Assembly (NCBI GenBank): GCA_002835675.1
Contig: PIZR01000007.1
Location: forward strand, 262,465 to 326,464
Direction of reading: 5' to 3'
From: Bacillus sp. BA3
Lineage (GTDB): Bacteria > Bacillota > Bacilli > Bacillales > DSM-1321
DNA length: 64,000 nucleotides
In this document: piece by piece, positions 34,740-43,570 of the stretch
Position numbering within the stretch: the stretch's first letter is position 1
Layout of the letters: each line of letters begins with the position of its first letter
Notes under the pieces: model-generated
Databases searched by the model: none
What the model was told of the DNA's origin: nothing
The model's input: only the letters and a program-made list of their open reading frames with translations
Position numbers and translations under genes: made by a program

Positions 34740-36119
34740 TCAAATATGCTTTTTAATTTTATATTGCAAGGTCTGCCTTGGAATTTGCAATAGCTTCGAT
34801 GCCTGAAAAACGTTACCGTTCGTTTGAAGAAGGGCCTCGGTAATCAACTTTGTTTCCATTTCAAGCATGGCCTCACGAAGCGGAAGTATTTTTTCAGACG
34901 GGTTGCGCTTTTTTAAAGACTGGGGCAAATCTGCAAGGTTCAAAACATCATTCTCCGTATGGTTCATCATGAATTCTACGGTATGTTTAAGCTCCCTTAC
35001 ATTTCCAGGCCAATGATATTCCCGAAAAAAAACCTTTGTCTGCTCATCCATGCCTTTTATTGTTAATTCTAATTTACTGTTAAATATTGATATGAAATGT
35101 TCAGTAAGAAGCTCTATATCATCAATCCGCTCCCTTAGCGGAGGCAGCTCGTAGCTCAATACGTTCAATCGGTAAAATAAATCGGGCCTTAACCTGTTAT
35201 CCGATACCGCCTTTTTCGGATCTATATTCATCGCTGCCATGATCCTCACATCCACCTGTACACTCTTTGTACCTCCTATCCTTCTTATGAACCCATCTTC
35301 GAGCACACGCAGAAGCTTTGCCTGCAAGTCAATCGGCATCGATTGCAATTCATCCAAAAACAAGGTTCCGCCATTGGCCAATTCAAACAGTCCCTGGCGT
35401 TCCACAGCACCAGTGTAGCTTCCTTTAGCCGTACCGAATAGAAGCGATTCCAATAAATTTTCTGGTAAGGCCGCACAATTTTGCGCGATGAATGGTTCTT
35501 TACTGCGGCTCGAACCCTGGTGTATGCTTTGAACAAAAAGCTCTTTTCCTACACCGCTTTCCCCATAAACCAACACCGATGAGGAGGAGCGGGCAGCCTT
35601 TTTCCCTTGTGAGATCAGACCTTTAAATCCAGCATCAATAGTCAGGATTTCAGTGAAAGAATATAATCCATCGGTCCCGGGCGTTTTCCTTTCAGGGCTT
35701 TTGATCGTCTTGAGCGAGCTTTCCAGGTCTGCTAGCCTTTCAGATAATTGCTTCAAGCTTGAATAATCCTTGGCAATCTCGATAGCACCTATCATAAACC
35801 CTTCTACATATATGGGGAGCGTCGTGTTTAACGTCTCAATGATTCGCCCATGTGCATTTACATACGATTGGCTATAGTTGTAGATTGGTTTTTCAGATTT
35901 AATGACTCTCAGCAATGTCGATGATTTGTGATTCAAAGAAGGGAAGGCTTCAAGCAAAGGTTTCCCAAGCACCTCACTTCTTTTCATCCCATCATGATTG
36001 GCCGCCACTTCGTTATAAAAGATGGTCTGTCCTTTTGGATCTATCACATGAATGCCTTCATCAATGGTTTCTAATATTGCTTCCAATACTTCACTTGTAT
36101 TAAAAAATTCACTTGGCAA
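34740..36119 (-). CDS. kamR: sigma-54-dependent activator (KamR type), 459 aa
   Basis: This is an enhancer-binding protein that activates sigma-54 holoenzyme. A PAS-like sensor covers ~15-110 (LETIDEGIHVIDPKGQTI). An AAA+ domain covers ~150-375, with Walker A GESGVGKELFVQ near 183, the sigma-54 contact loop as GSYTGA near 229, and Walker B GGTLFLDELQ. A Fis-type helix-turn-helix (NVFQASKLLQIPRQTLQYKI) is at the end. The start is TTG at 36119 behind AGGAGG; the upstream TTG would overlap this site. It lies between ablB and kamA, and the promoter it should control lies directly downstream. In B. thuringiensis a KamR of this type is known to control kamA. Confidence 0.9.
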   Translation of the reverse strand: MPSEFFNTSEVLEAILETIDEGIHVIDPKGQTIFYNEVAANHDGMKRSEVLGKPLLEAFPSLNHKSSTLLRVIKSEKPIYNYSQSYVNAHGRIIETLNTTLPIYVEGFMIGAIEIAKDYSSLKQLSERLADLESSLKTIKSPERKTPGTDGLYSFTEILTIDAGFKGLISQGKKAARSSSSVLVYGESGVGKELFVQSIHQGSSRSKEPFIAQNCAALPENLLESLLFGTAKGSYTGAVERQGLFELANGGTLFLDELQSMPIDLQAKLLRVLEDGFIRRIGGTKSVQVDVRIMAAMNIDPKKAVSDNRLRPDLFYRLNVLSYELPPLRERIDDIELLTEHFISIFNSKLELTIKGMDEQTKVFFREYHWPGNVRELKHTVEFMMNHTENDVLNLADLPQSLKKRNPSEKILPLREAMLEMETKLITEALLQTNGNVFQASKLLQIPRQTLQYKIKKHI

Positions 36120-36201
36120 GATATCCCTCCTCAAGACCTTCTTGCTAGATGTATATGAGGAAATGCCAAAAACTTGTCATGTACCGCCTAAAATTGAGCA
36201 T

Positions 36202-37050
36202 TCAAGTGAAATTTTTCACCCAAAGGTTCATGTCTTCCAGTTTATCGAAGATGTAACAGTTATTGGCCAAACGTCCGCGGTACGAGTATCCATGCTGATG
36301 CAATGCAGCATTCATGCCGAATGAGAGCGACCTGGCAATCGAATAAATACAATAAATTTCATGAGAGATAAGATATTCTTCAAGCGCGGAAATCAAGTGT
36401 TTCATCAAGCCGTACTGCCGGTGTTCCGGCAATGTCGCACAATCGGTGATTTCTGCGTTATGGTAAAAGGAATCAATTTCTGCTGAAGCAGCACTGACAA
36501 TCCTGTCTTCATGGACATAAATATAAAAAACCGTTCCCCTTTCCATGCACTTTTTCACATATACCGGATCATTCATCGGTGTGGGATACACTTCAAAAAC
36601 CTCCCCATACAATTGGGCCAGCTGAGGTGCATCGGTAACTTCCGCTTTACGGCCTTGATAGGCTGACGGCGGATTATCTAAACCGGATTTTATCGGCAGC
36701 CTCTGAACATCGGTAAGGATTTGATCTTCCTTTACCCATTCTGCACTGTTGCGCCTTGCATTCCGGTTATATTTAACAAGGAAGAAACAATCGCTTCCCA
36801 AAAAGAATTTGTCGATGCTTCCTTCATATAGAAAGCCCTGAGCAAGCAATGCCAAAACGTTTTCCTTGCGTGACTTGAAGATGATTTTTTCTGCTGAAAT
36901 GTCTTTAGCCACCCTTAAAGATTCCTCCACGCATTCTTGAAAATGACCTAAATAATCATCAATCCTGATTCGCTTATTAAAATGGTCAATCGTAATATGT
37001 ATGGTGCACCTTGGCTTTTGAATCCTTTTTTCAGTGATTCCAGCCTCCAT
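36202..37050 (-). CDS. ablB: beta-lysine N6-acetyltransferase AblB / YodP, 282 aa
   Basis: The protein acetylates beta-lysine at N6 with acetyl-CoA; with KamA this makes N6-acetyl-beta-lysine. The N-terminal half is the AblB-specific part (FNKRIRIDDYLG, FLGSDCFFLVKY). The C-terminal half is a GNAT domain with HNAEITDCATLPEHRQYGLM, whose acetyl-CoA loop RQYGLM is a variant of QxxGxG/A. ATG at 37050 is chosen because AAGGGAG lies 8-9 bases upstream. It follows yodQ on the same strand. In Bacillus a catabolic rather than osmolyte role is often assumed because CoA transferase genes are adjacent. Confidence 0.9.
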   Translation of the reverse strand: MEAGITEKRIQKPRCTIHITIDHFNKRIRIDDYLGHFQECVEESLRVAKDISAEKIIFKSRKENVLALLAQGFLYEGSIDKFFLGSDCFFLVKYNRNARRNSAEWVKEDQILTDVQRLPIKSGLDNPPSAYQGRKAEVTDAPQLAQLYGEVFEVYPTPMNDPVYVKKCMERGTVFYIYVHEDRIVSAASAEIDSFYHNAEITDCATLPEHRQYGLMKHLISALEEYLISHEIYCIYSIARSLSFGMNAALHQHGYSYRGRLANNCYIFDKLEDMNLWVKNFT

Positions 37051-37128
37051 TTGTCCCGCTCCCTTCAAAACTTCGAAATTGTTGCGAAAGGCCTGACCCT
37101 TCCTGGAATCAGACCTCCGGAAAAATGA

Positions 37129-38394
37129 TTATTCCTGGTCCACCCCACACCATTCAATCATGGTCAATGCAATGATTTCCGCAACCTCCATCATTTTATC
37201 CACCACTATATATTCGTTCGAATCATGGGCCATCTTCGTTTCCCCTGGTCCAAACACAACTACGGGGGTAGAGCCAACCGATGAAAGATACCCTCCGTCC
37301 GTCGCCCAAGGGGACGCTTCGACAAGCGGTTCCTCCCCTACCACTTTTTCATAATAAGTGCCAATTGTCTTCATGAGCGGATGTTCTATTTCGAGATTGC
37401 CAGGCAGCCATCTGGCCCCAAACCATTCTAATTCAATCGGTTTTTCTTTAAACCATGCATCATTCTCATTTAAAACATCTATTCGCTCCATCAGCGATTT
37501 TTGTGCTTCTTCCATGGTTTCTGTCGGGGCGATGCCGAATCTACCTTCCAGAACGGCTGTATCCGGCACGGAGGAAGGCCAATTCCCGCTTTGAATGCTA
37601 CCTATGTTGATTGGAATGGGGATAGGTACATTTTTATAGAGTGAATGACTAAGTGACTCATTCCGTTCTTTTTCAAGCATCTTGATTTCTTTCATTACAC
37701 TAACCGCCTTATCTATTGCACTGACTCCTTCATACCTAGTGCCCCCATGTGCAGACTTGCCTTTTATTTTCAGTCGAAACCACATCGAACCTTGCTGTAA
37801 AGGGAATAGTTTCATATTTGTAGGCTCCGGAATGATTGCACCATCAGCTTTGTACCCCCGTATGACTGCCGCAAGTGTGCCGGCACCACCGCTTTCCTCT
37901 TCAATCACACTCTGGAATATCACATCGCCCTTCAATTTGATTCCGGATTCGACGATCGCTTCAATGGCCAGCAATAAAGATACATTTCCGCCTTTCATGT
38001 CCGTCGTTCCCCGCCCGAAGACTTTCCCGTCCATTAACTTGCCGCTATAGGGTTCATCGTGCCATGCTGCAAGATCTCCTTCAGGAACTACATCAATATG
38101 TCCGTTTAAAATAAGGGATTTCCCCTGGCCCGTTCCTCTTTTAATAGCCACAAGATTCGGATTTCCTTTAAAGTCCCGGCGGTCGCAATAAAAATGGGGA
38201 TGTTTTCTTAATTGTTCATCCCCGATTTCCCAAAGATCTATTTCTAGACCAAGTTGTCTGCACTTCTCGACCACTATGGCTTGTGCACTTCCTTCTTGCC
38301 CCCTTTTGCTCGGTTCCTGAACCAGTTTTTGCAAAAGCTGAACCCCATTCATCCGATGTTCATTCAACCATGTTTTTATTTTTTCCTCATACAT
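37129..38394 (-). CDS. yodQ: M20 family deacylase YodQ, 421 aa
   Basis: This is a zinc-dependent amidohydrolase of the ArgE/DapE group. Metal-ligand motifs are LILNGHIDVVPEG near 90-102, GRGTTDMKGGNVSL near 126 and EEESGGAGT near 165; HDSNEY near the end supplies a late histidine. In this gene cluster it may remove an acyl group from a beta-lysine intermediate; the substrate is not proved. The start ATG at 38394 has GAGGAG at proper spacing; the ATG two codons upstream is too close. It is part of the yodTSRQ-ablB operon. Confidence 0.87.
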   Translation of the reverse strand: MYEEKIKTWLNEHRMNGVQLLQKLVQEPSKRGQEGSAQAIVVEKCRQLGLEIDLWEIGDEQLRKHPHFYCDRRDFKGNPNLVAIKRGTGQGKSLILNGHIDVVPEGDLAAWHDEPYSGKLMDGKVFGRGTTDMKGGNVSLLLAIEAIVESGIKLKGDVIFQSVIEEESGGAGTLAAVIRGYKADGAIIPEPTNMKLFPLQQGSMWFRLKIKGKSAHGGTRYEGVSAIDKAVSVMKEIKMLEKERNESLSHSLYKNVPIPIPINIGSIQSGNWPSSVPDTAVLEGRFGIAPTETMEEAQKSLMERIDVLNENDAWFKEKPIELEWFGARWLPGNLEIEHPLMKTIGTYYEKVVGEEPLVEASPWATDGGYLSSVGSTPVVVFGPGETKMAHDSNEYIVVDKMMEVAEIIALTMIEWCGVDQE

Positions 38395-38409
38395 ATCCAT
38401 TCTCCTCTC

Positions 38410-39075
38410 TCATTCTTTTAAAATATGGATGTTTTCAGAGACGGTAAACGAGGCTTCGGTCCGATTCCTGATTTCCTGAATGCTGGACGTATCAAATACA
38501 TCAGTTAAAAGGAGGCCCCCCGAAGTTATGGAAAACACGCCTAATTCGGTGATGATCATATGTACGCATTTCTTGGCAGTTAACGGTAACGTACATTTTT
38601 TGACTAATTTAGACATGCCCGCTTTATCGTTATGTTCCATCAAGACAATGACCTTTTTGGCCTTTGCCGCCAGCTCCATGGCACCGCCCATGCCTGGCAC
38701 CCGCTTTCCCGGGACAATCCAATTAGCGAGATCCCCCGCTTGACTTACTTGAAGGGCTCCTAGAATCGTGATATCCACCCTGCCACGCCGTATCATCCCA
38801 AATGCAACAGTACTGTCGCAGTAGGAAGCCCCGTCTCTAATGGTAATCGGCAGTCCGCCTGCATTGCAAAGATGCGCATCTTCCTTCCCCGTTTCAGGAG
38901 TACTGCCAATTCCCACAAGGCCATTTTCCGCATGAAACATAACTTTATGGTCATTCAAAAGATGATTCGGTACAAGTGATGGAATGCCAATTCCCAAATT
39001 GACCAGCATCCCATCGCTTATTTCTGCTGCTGCCCGTTTCGCTATTCTATTTCTATCTTCTGTTCCCAAACCCAT
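38410..39075 (-). CDS. yodR: CoA-transferase beta subunit YodR, 221 aa
   Basis: This is a family I CoA transferase, subunit B type. The N-terminus reads RNRIAKRAAAEISDGMLVNL, then GIGIPSLV. The catalytic glutamate motif is FHAENGLVGIG, and FGMIRRGRVDITILGALQV follows. It pairs with YodS, encoded directly upstream, with overlapping reading frames (start within the last codons of yodS). ATG at 39075 lies 9 bp after AAAGGAG; a TTG at 39081 is the alternative. The pair probably activates a lysine-derived 3-oxo or beta-amino acid as a CoA ester. Confidence 0.9.
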   Translation of the reverse strand: MGLGTEDRNRIAKRAAAEISDGMLVNLGIGIPSLVPNHLLNDHKVMFHAENGLVGIGSTPETGKEDAHLCNAGGLPITIRDGASYCDSTVAFGMIRRGRVDITILGALQVSQAGDLANWIVPGKRVPGMGGAMELAAKAKKVIVLMEHNDKAGMSKLVKKCTLPLTAKKCVHMIITELGVFSITSGGLLLTDVFDTSSIQEIRNRTEASFTVSENIHILKE

Positions 39076-39755
39076 TTCCAATCGACTCCTTTTGATGGAA
39101 TGATATAATCCACAAAGGCACCCGGAACAATGATGTCCTCTGGATCCAAAGAGCCAAGCGGAACGATTTGCATGGCTTCGACTATAGTGATTTGTCCAGC
39201 TGCAGCAACGAGTGGATTCGTGTTCCGGGCGCTTTTATCAAATATAAGATTTCCATAAGGATCTGCCATTTCTGCGTATACAATGGCGATATCTGCAGTT
39301 AATGCCGGTTCCACCAGATAATTTTTCTTACCTAGCTTTACGGTTTGCTTGCCGTCCCGAACGATATCGGCCTCAATTCCAATATCGGTCAATATACCGC
39401 CTAGCCCCATACCTCCGGCCCGTATACGTTCGACAAGTGTCCCTTGCGGAGAGAACTCCACTTCGAGTTCTCCATTGTTCATTAATAGTCCTGCATTAGG
39501 ATTGGAACCGATATGGGAAACGATGATCTTTTTCGCTCGGCGTTGCGTGACCAGTTTTCCGATTCCGATATCGGGGAAACCTGTATCGTTGCCAATCAAG
39601 GTTAAATCCTTAATGCCTGATTCCAAAATCAGATTGATCAATCCAGGAGGCGTCCCTATGCCACCGAATCCCCCATACATGATGGACTGATTATCTTTAA
39701 AGTGATGGCGCACATCCTCCAAACTACAAATCTTCCTGAATGTATTTTCCACCAC
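39042..39755 (-). CDS. yodS: CoA-transferase alpha subunit YodS, 237 aa
   Basis: Subunit A of the same CoA transferase. The CoA-binding Gly-rich motif MYGGFGGIGTPPGLI lies at residues 26-40, followed by LTLIGNDTG, FSPQGTLVERIRAGGMGLGG and NTNPLVAAAG. The start is GTG at 39755, overlapping the yodT stop by one base, behind AAGGAAGTGA. The 3' end overlaps yodR, so the three genes are translationally coupled. Confidence 0.9.
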   Translation of the reverse strand: MVENTFRKICSLEDVRHHFKDNQSIMYGGFGGIGTPPGLINLILESGIKDLTLIGNDTGFPDIGIGKLVTQRRAKKIIVSHIGSNPNAGLLMNNGELEVEFSPQGTLVERIRAGGMGLGGILTDIGIEADIVRDGKQTVKLGKKNYLVEPALTADIAIVYAEMADPYGNLIFDKSARNTNPLVAAAGQITIVEAMQIVPLGSLDPEDIIVPGAFVDYIIPSKGVDWKWVWEQKIEIE

Positions 39756-41119
39756 TATGACTCACTTCCTTGTTGTGATGAACGTTTACCTATCGATTCA
39801 TTGAATTGTCTAAAAGTTATATCGACCCTCATTAACAATTCAGCACACTCCTCTTCCGATATCGTTAACGGAGGGGAGATGATGATGGCTGCCCCGGTTA
39901 CACCATCAAGACCTGCTGCGGCGGGATAAAGAAGTATTCCATTTCTCATCCCCAATTCAATGATTTCATTTGTCACGTCTGCCTCCTTCGGAAATGGGGC
40001 CGATGTTGCTTTATCCTGTACAAATTCGATGCCAATCAATAAACCTTTCCCGCGTATATCACCGATAAAGGAATACTTCCCTGCCAAATTTTTTAGGCCC
40101 CTAATCAGGTAATTCCCTCTGTCGGCCGATTTTTCGACAAGATCATTCCTTTCGACATATTCCAAAACGGCCAAAGATACCGCACACGATAACGGATTAG
40201 CACTAAGCGTATGGCCTCCTATAATTGATTTCGAGCCTTTCATTATGGGCTCCATCACGTTTTTGGTCATTACTGCGGCTGCTATCGGGGTATACCCTCC
40301 ACTCATACCTTTACCAAATGTTACGATATCAGGTTCCACATCCCAATATTCGGAAGCAAGCATCTTACCGGTACGTCCAAAGCCGGTCATTACTTCATCC
40401 GCAATGAATAAAATATCATTCTCTTCGCATATTTTCTTGAGTTTTCGATAATAACCATCAGGAGGAACGATGGCCCCTCCTGCAGCGCCGATAACAGGTT
40501 CAGCAATGAATGCAGCTATATTTTCACTGCCAATACGCCGGATTGATGCTTCCAATTCCGAAGCACAGGCCATTCCGCACGAATGCGAATCAAGTTGAAG
40601 TGGACATCGGTAACAATATGGAGGAGATACAGAAGGATATGATTCAAGCAAAGGAGTAAATCGTTCCCGGCGAATCGGATGTCCGGACATTGAAAGAGCC
40701 CCCATCGTGATGCCATGGTAGCTCATCCATCTCGATATGATTTTTTGTTTCTTAGGCTTCCCTTTTTCCTGCCAATGCTGAATGGCAATTTTCAATGCCG
40801 TTTCAGTCGCTTCGGAGCCGCTGTTTACAAAAAAGCTGTATGTCAGTTCCCCTTTGGTCAATTCTGCAATTTTTCCGGCAAGTTTCTCTGCAGCATCGCT
40901 GGTAAATTGGGAACGATACACGAATGAAACCTGCTTAGCCTGTTTGACCATCGCCTCAATGACTTCCTGGACTCCATGGCCAATATTGGCTGTAACAGCA
41001 CCGGAAGAAGCATCTAGGTAATCCTTTCCATCTTTATCGTACAAAAAAACTCCCTGACCATGACTGATAGTCGGGTAGGCTCCTCCCAGGACCGGTTTTA
41101 TCAATGAAGACTGCTCCAT
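39755..41119 (-). CDS. yodT: class III aminotransferase YodT, 454 aa
   Basis: This is a PLP-dependent aminotransferase of the acetylornithine/GABA group. The PLP lysine is in VTFGKGMSGGYTPIAA near residue 266, with upstream FIADEVMTGFGRTG, GSEATETALK and MSYHGITMGALSMSG. It probably removes the amino group of a beta-lysine derivative. ATG at 41119 lies 9 bp after GAAGGAG. It is the first gene of the pathway operon here, whereas in B. subtilis kamA leads. Upstream, CATACACT resembles a sigma-E or sigma-K -10 element, which would fit the known mother-cell expression in B. subtilis, but the match is weak. Confidence 0.9.
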   Translation of the reverse strand: MEQSSLIKPVLGGAYPTISHGQGVFLYDKDGKDYLDASSGAVTANIGHGVQEVIEAMVKQAKQVSFVYRSQFTSDAAEKLAGKIAELTKGELTYSFFVNSGSEATETALKIAIQHWQEKGKPKKQKIISRWMSYHGITMGALSMSGHPIRRERFTPLLESYPSVSPPYCYRCPLQLDSHSCGMACASELEASIRRIGSENIAAFIAEPVIGAAGGAIVPPDGYYRKLKKICEENDILFIADEVMTGFGRTGKMLASEYWDVEPDIVTFGKGMSGGYTPIAAAVMTKNVMEPIMKGSKSIIGGHTLSANPLSCAVSLAVLEYVERNDLVEKSADRGNYLIRGLKNLAGKYSFIGDIRGKGLLIGIEFVQDKATSAPFPKEADVTNEIIELGMRNGILLYPAAAGLDGVTGAAIIISPPLTISEEECAELLMRVDITFRQFNESIGKRSSQQGSES

Positions 41120-41264
41120 AAGCCTGCACACTCCTTCTCTTTAAAAACAAATGCAATATAATAAAGTGTATGTCCAGGTGAAGGCAATCTTGCTAAAGAA
41201 ATTGGCCTAGGCATGTAATCGGATAAGTTTCTTGGTTTCATGGGAGATCGTAAAAAAAGGCGAC

Positions 41265-41297
41265 AAAAAAAGTGTATCCGCAAAAGATACACTTTTT
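41265..41297. terminator. bidirectional intrinsic terminator
   Basis: AAAAAAGTGTATC and GATACACTTTTTT form a perfect inverted repeat with a 7-nt loop and T runs on both strands. It ends the minus-strand gene at 41300-41629. Confidence 0.9.
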
Positions 41298-41299
41298 TC

Positions 41300-41629
41300 T
41301 TACAATACGCTATTTAGTTTTTCTTCACGAATTGACTCCAAAAAGCTTTCATCCTTTAAAACAGCCAGCACATTTTTATAAAAAGCAGCTTTATCGATAA
41401 CTGAAGTATGTACATATTCATACTCTTTTAAAGACGGATGACGCAAAACATTTTTCATGCAGGAATGACAAACTTTTTTAGTTCCTAACTTATAGTAGTT
41501 TAAGTTACTTGCATCCCCATTAGAAGTGTCTTCGTTACATACGAAACATGTATGGCTCACACGGCCTTTTTTATTATACTCGGCCAAAGCCCCTTCTAAA
41601 CGAATGGATGCTGGAATTGTTAATAACAC
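41300..41629 (-). CDS. hypothetical protein with CxxC pairs, 109 aa
   Basis: I do not recognise this protein. It carries CFVC and CHSCMK, about 31 residues apart, which could bind one zinc ion. The rest is helical, ending LAVLKDESFLESIREEKL. The start is GTG at 41629 behind AAAAGGTGATT. It is monocistronic, ends at a strong terminator, and lies between the lysine cluster and the LD-carboxypeptidase gene. Confidence 0.75.
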   Translation of the reverse strand: MLLTIPASIRLEGALAEYNKKGRVSHTCFVCNEDTSNGDASNLNYYKLGTKKVCHSCMKNVLRHPSLKEYEYVHTSVIDKAAFYKNVLAVLKDESFLESIREEKLNSVL

Positions 41630-41851
41630 ATAATCACCTTTTCTATTTTAAATCTCTTAGTATTATATCAGAAAAATAAAGAATTTGAACTATTAGACTC
41701 ATATTCCCTAATAATGCTTGTAAAATAGGACAATTTCCAGGGCTTACAAGAGGAAAGACTCCTAAAATACACCAGAATGCAAAATATATTCATACATTTC
41801 CCGAACAGATTAAGACACCGTCCACTTTTTGAACGGCGTCTACATAATGTG

Positions 41852-42826
41852 TCAGGAAAGGATCTGGATCGTCGCTTTTCCATTCTTCACCTTCATTACA
41901 GCTTTTGAACCAACCGGCACCGTTACAAATGGATGGACATGACCGAAGTTGGCATTTGCGATCACAGGTATGCCATTTATCTCCTTTTTGGAAGTGATGA
42001 TTTCCTGCAAGGCATATTCAGTCATTCCGGAATCCTTTTGGAAACGGCCGATGACGATTCCTTTAATCCCACTTGCACCTGGCTGATGGAGCAAGGATTG
42101 TAAATCCCGGTCAAAACTGAATGGATGGCTTTCTTCGTCATCTTCTATGAAAAGGATGCTGTCCTTTAAAGATGGCATGAACTCTGTCCCTTGCAATAGA
42201 TTGAGTGTACAAAGATTACCTCCAATGATTGTTCCAGCCGCTTCACCCTCCTGAATGACCATATATCCACCATTCGGGTGGAAAGTTCGGTCATCCTGTT
42301 CTAAATGCCAGGAATCATCACTCCACGTTTCACTTGGCTCAAGATAAAAGCCTTCACTTTCAATTACAGCCTTTTTAAAATATTCCATCGTATATTCCAG
42401 ACCAGCCTTCATCCCGAACGTCGAGAAATGAGGACCTGAATATGTAGTTAAACCTGTTTTATTATAAATGGCCAATAAAATTGCGGTTATATCACTATAA
42501 CCCATCAACACTTTTGGATTTTCCTTAATCAAATCATAGTCGATATATCGTAACAATTGGTTAGCGTTATACCCCCCGATGCTTGTAAAAATCCCCTTCA
42601 CATTTGGATCCCTGAACGCCTCATGCAAATCCTCAATCCGGTCTTCGATCGAATTCGAGAAAAAGTCATCATGGAACAAAGCCGTTTCACCATATGTCAC
42701 TTTAAAACCAAGTTCAGTTAACCTTTCTTCTGCCAATCTGCGTTGTTCCCCTTTGACAATCGCCAAACTTCTTGAAGGAGCAATTACGCGAATTTCATCC
42801 CCTGCTTGTAAACGGGAAGGTTTCAT
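41852..42826 (-). CDS. LD-carboxypeptidase (peptidase S66, YocD/MccF-like), 324 aa
   Basis: This family removes the terminal D-amino acid of murein peptides or cleaves microcin C-type nucleotide conjugates. The N-terminal domain holds MKPSRLQAGDEIRVIAPSRS and the nucleophile region VLMGYSDITAILLAIYNKTG (Ser near 111), followed by TYSGPHFSTFG. The C-terminal part has ILFIEDDEESHPF (Glu) and NFGHVHPFVTVPVGS (His), completing the Ser-Glu-His triad. The start ATG at 42826 follows AGGGGG. It resembles B. subtilis YocD. It is monocistronic. Confidence 0.9.
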   Translation of the reverse strand: MKPSRLQAGDEIRVIAPSRSLAIVKGEQRRLAEERLTELGFKVTYGETALFHDDFFSNSIEDRIEDLHEAFRDPNVKGIFTSIGGYNANQLLRYIDYDLIKENPKVLMGYSDITAILLAIYNKTGLTTYSGPHFSTFGMKAGLEYTMEYFKKAVIESEGFYLEPSETWSDDSWHLEQDDRTFHPNGGYMVIQEGEAAGTIIGGNLCTLNLLQGTEFMPSLKDSILFIEDDEESHPFSFDRDLQSLLHQPGASGIKGIVIGRFQKDSGMTEYALQEIITSKKEINGIPVIANANFGHVHPFVTVPVGSKAVMKVKNGKATIQILS

Positions 42827-43067
42827 ATCTTTATCCCCCTAAATTAATTACATTCTGTCGTTATTTTAGCAGAAATGGTGAACAAAGAAAAACCCAGAAC
42901 CTTCATGGTATTCTTTCACACAAGCTATTTTGTTGCAGATTGGCCATGCCGGTATCTGGAATGGAAATAGGTTTGGTTATGTATCGCCTGTCCACCTTGG
43001 ATTTAACCTGCCTTTTCAGTCAACAACCATGGAACCTAAAAAGGTCCACCCACATTCCTAACATAAA

Positions 43068-43093
43068 GAAAAAACCAGCTTTATCAGCTGGTC
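43068..43093 (-). terminator. intrinsic terminator of the YjcZ-like gene
   Basis: On the minus strand ACCAGCT and AGCTGGT pair around GATAA, followed by TTTTTCTTT. It lies 15 bp past the stop. Confidence 0.85.
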
Positions 43094-43107
43094 TTTAGGT
43101 TATCGTA

Positions 43108-43266
43108 TTAGCAGCAGAATGAAGCGCCGATGATAATCAATAGAATGAACAAGACAACGATTAATGCGAAGCCTGATCCAAATCCGCAGCAACCGCCGCC
43201 GCCGCCGTATCCACCGCCACCATAACCAAATCCTGGTCCTGCAACATTTCCACCATATCCGTACAT
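43108..43266 (-). CDS. YjcZ family sporulation peptide, 52 aa
   Basis: This small gene encodes a Gly/Tyr-rich head (MYGYGGNVAGPGFGYGGGGY) with a Cys pair (GCCGFGSG), then one hydrophobic segment (ALIVVLFILLIIIGAS) ending in Cys-Cys. The pattern is that of YjcZ/YczM-like peptides of Bacillus spores. ATG at 43266 follows AAAAGGAGTG. It is monocistronic with its own terminator. It is predicted to be a membrane peptide made during sporulation; the exact role is unknown. Confidence 0.9.
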   Translation of the reverse strand: MYGYGGNVAGPGFGYGGGGYGGGGGCCGFGSGFALIVVLFILLIIIGASFCC

Positions 43267-43464
43267 TAAGTTTCACTCCTTTTAGAATTCTTATTTCTCT
43301 TTACACCTTACCATATGTCAATACGCCCGCCTTGGTCTGTGCATTTGCCCATTTTTCTGGATTTAAGAAAAAACTTCAAGCAACACCATCCTCACCCGTA
43401 ATCATTCATTGGCTGAATTACCGCGACTAACCATGAAAAATGTCAAAAAAACATTTCATACTTA

Positions 43465-43492
43465 TTGTGTTACGTTAAAATTGGGATATAAT
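43465..43492 (+). promoter_or_regulatory. predicted promoter of the SGNH hydrolase gene
   Basis: TATAAT (43487-43492) is preceded after 16 bp by TTGTGT (43465-43470). It lies about 80 bp before the TTG start at 43571. The remaining gap 43267-43464 shows no gene. Confidence 0.5.
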
Positions 43493-43570
43493 AAGGAAAA
43501 AAGAATTCTAGCCTCTTTAAGCTATCTCATACCTACATGGATACATAAAAGGCAATACGGGGGAACATAA

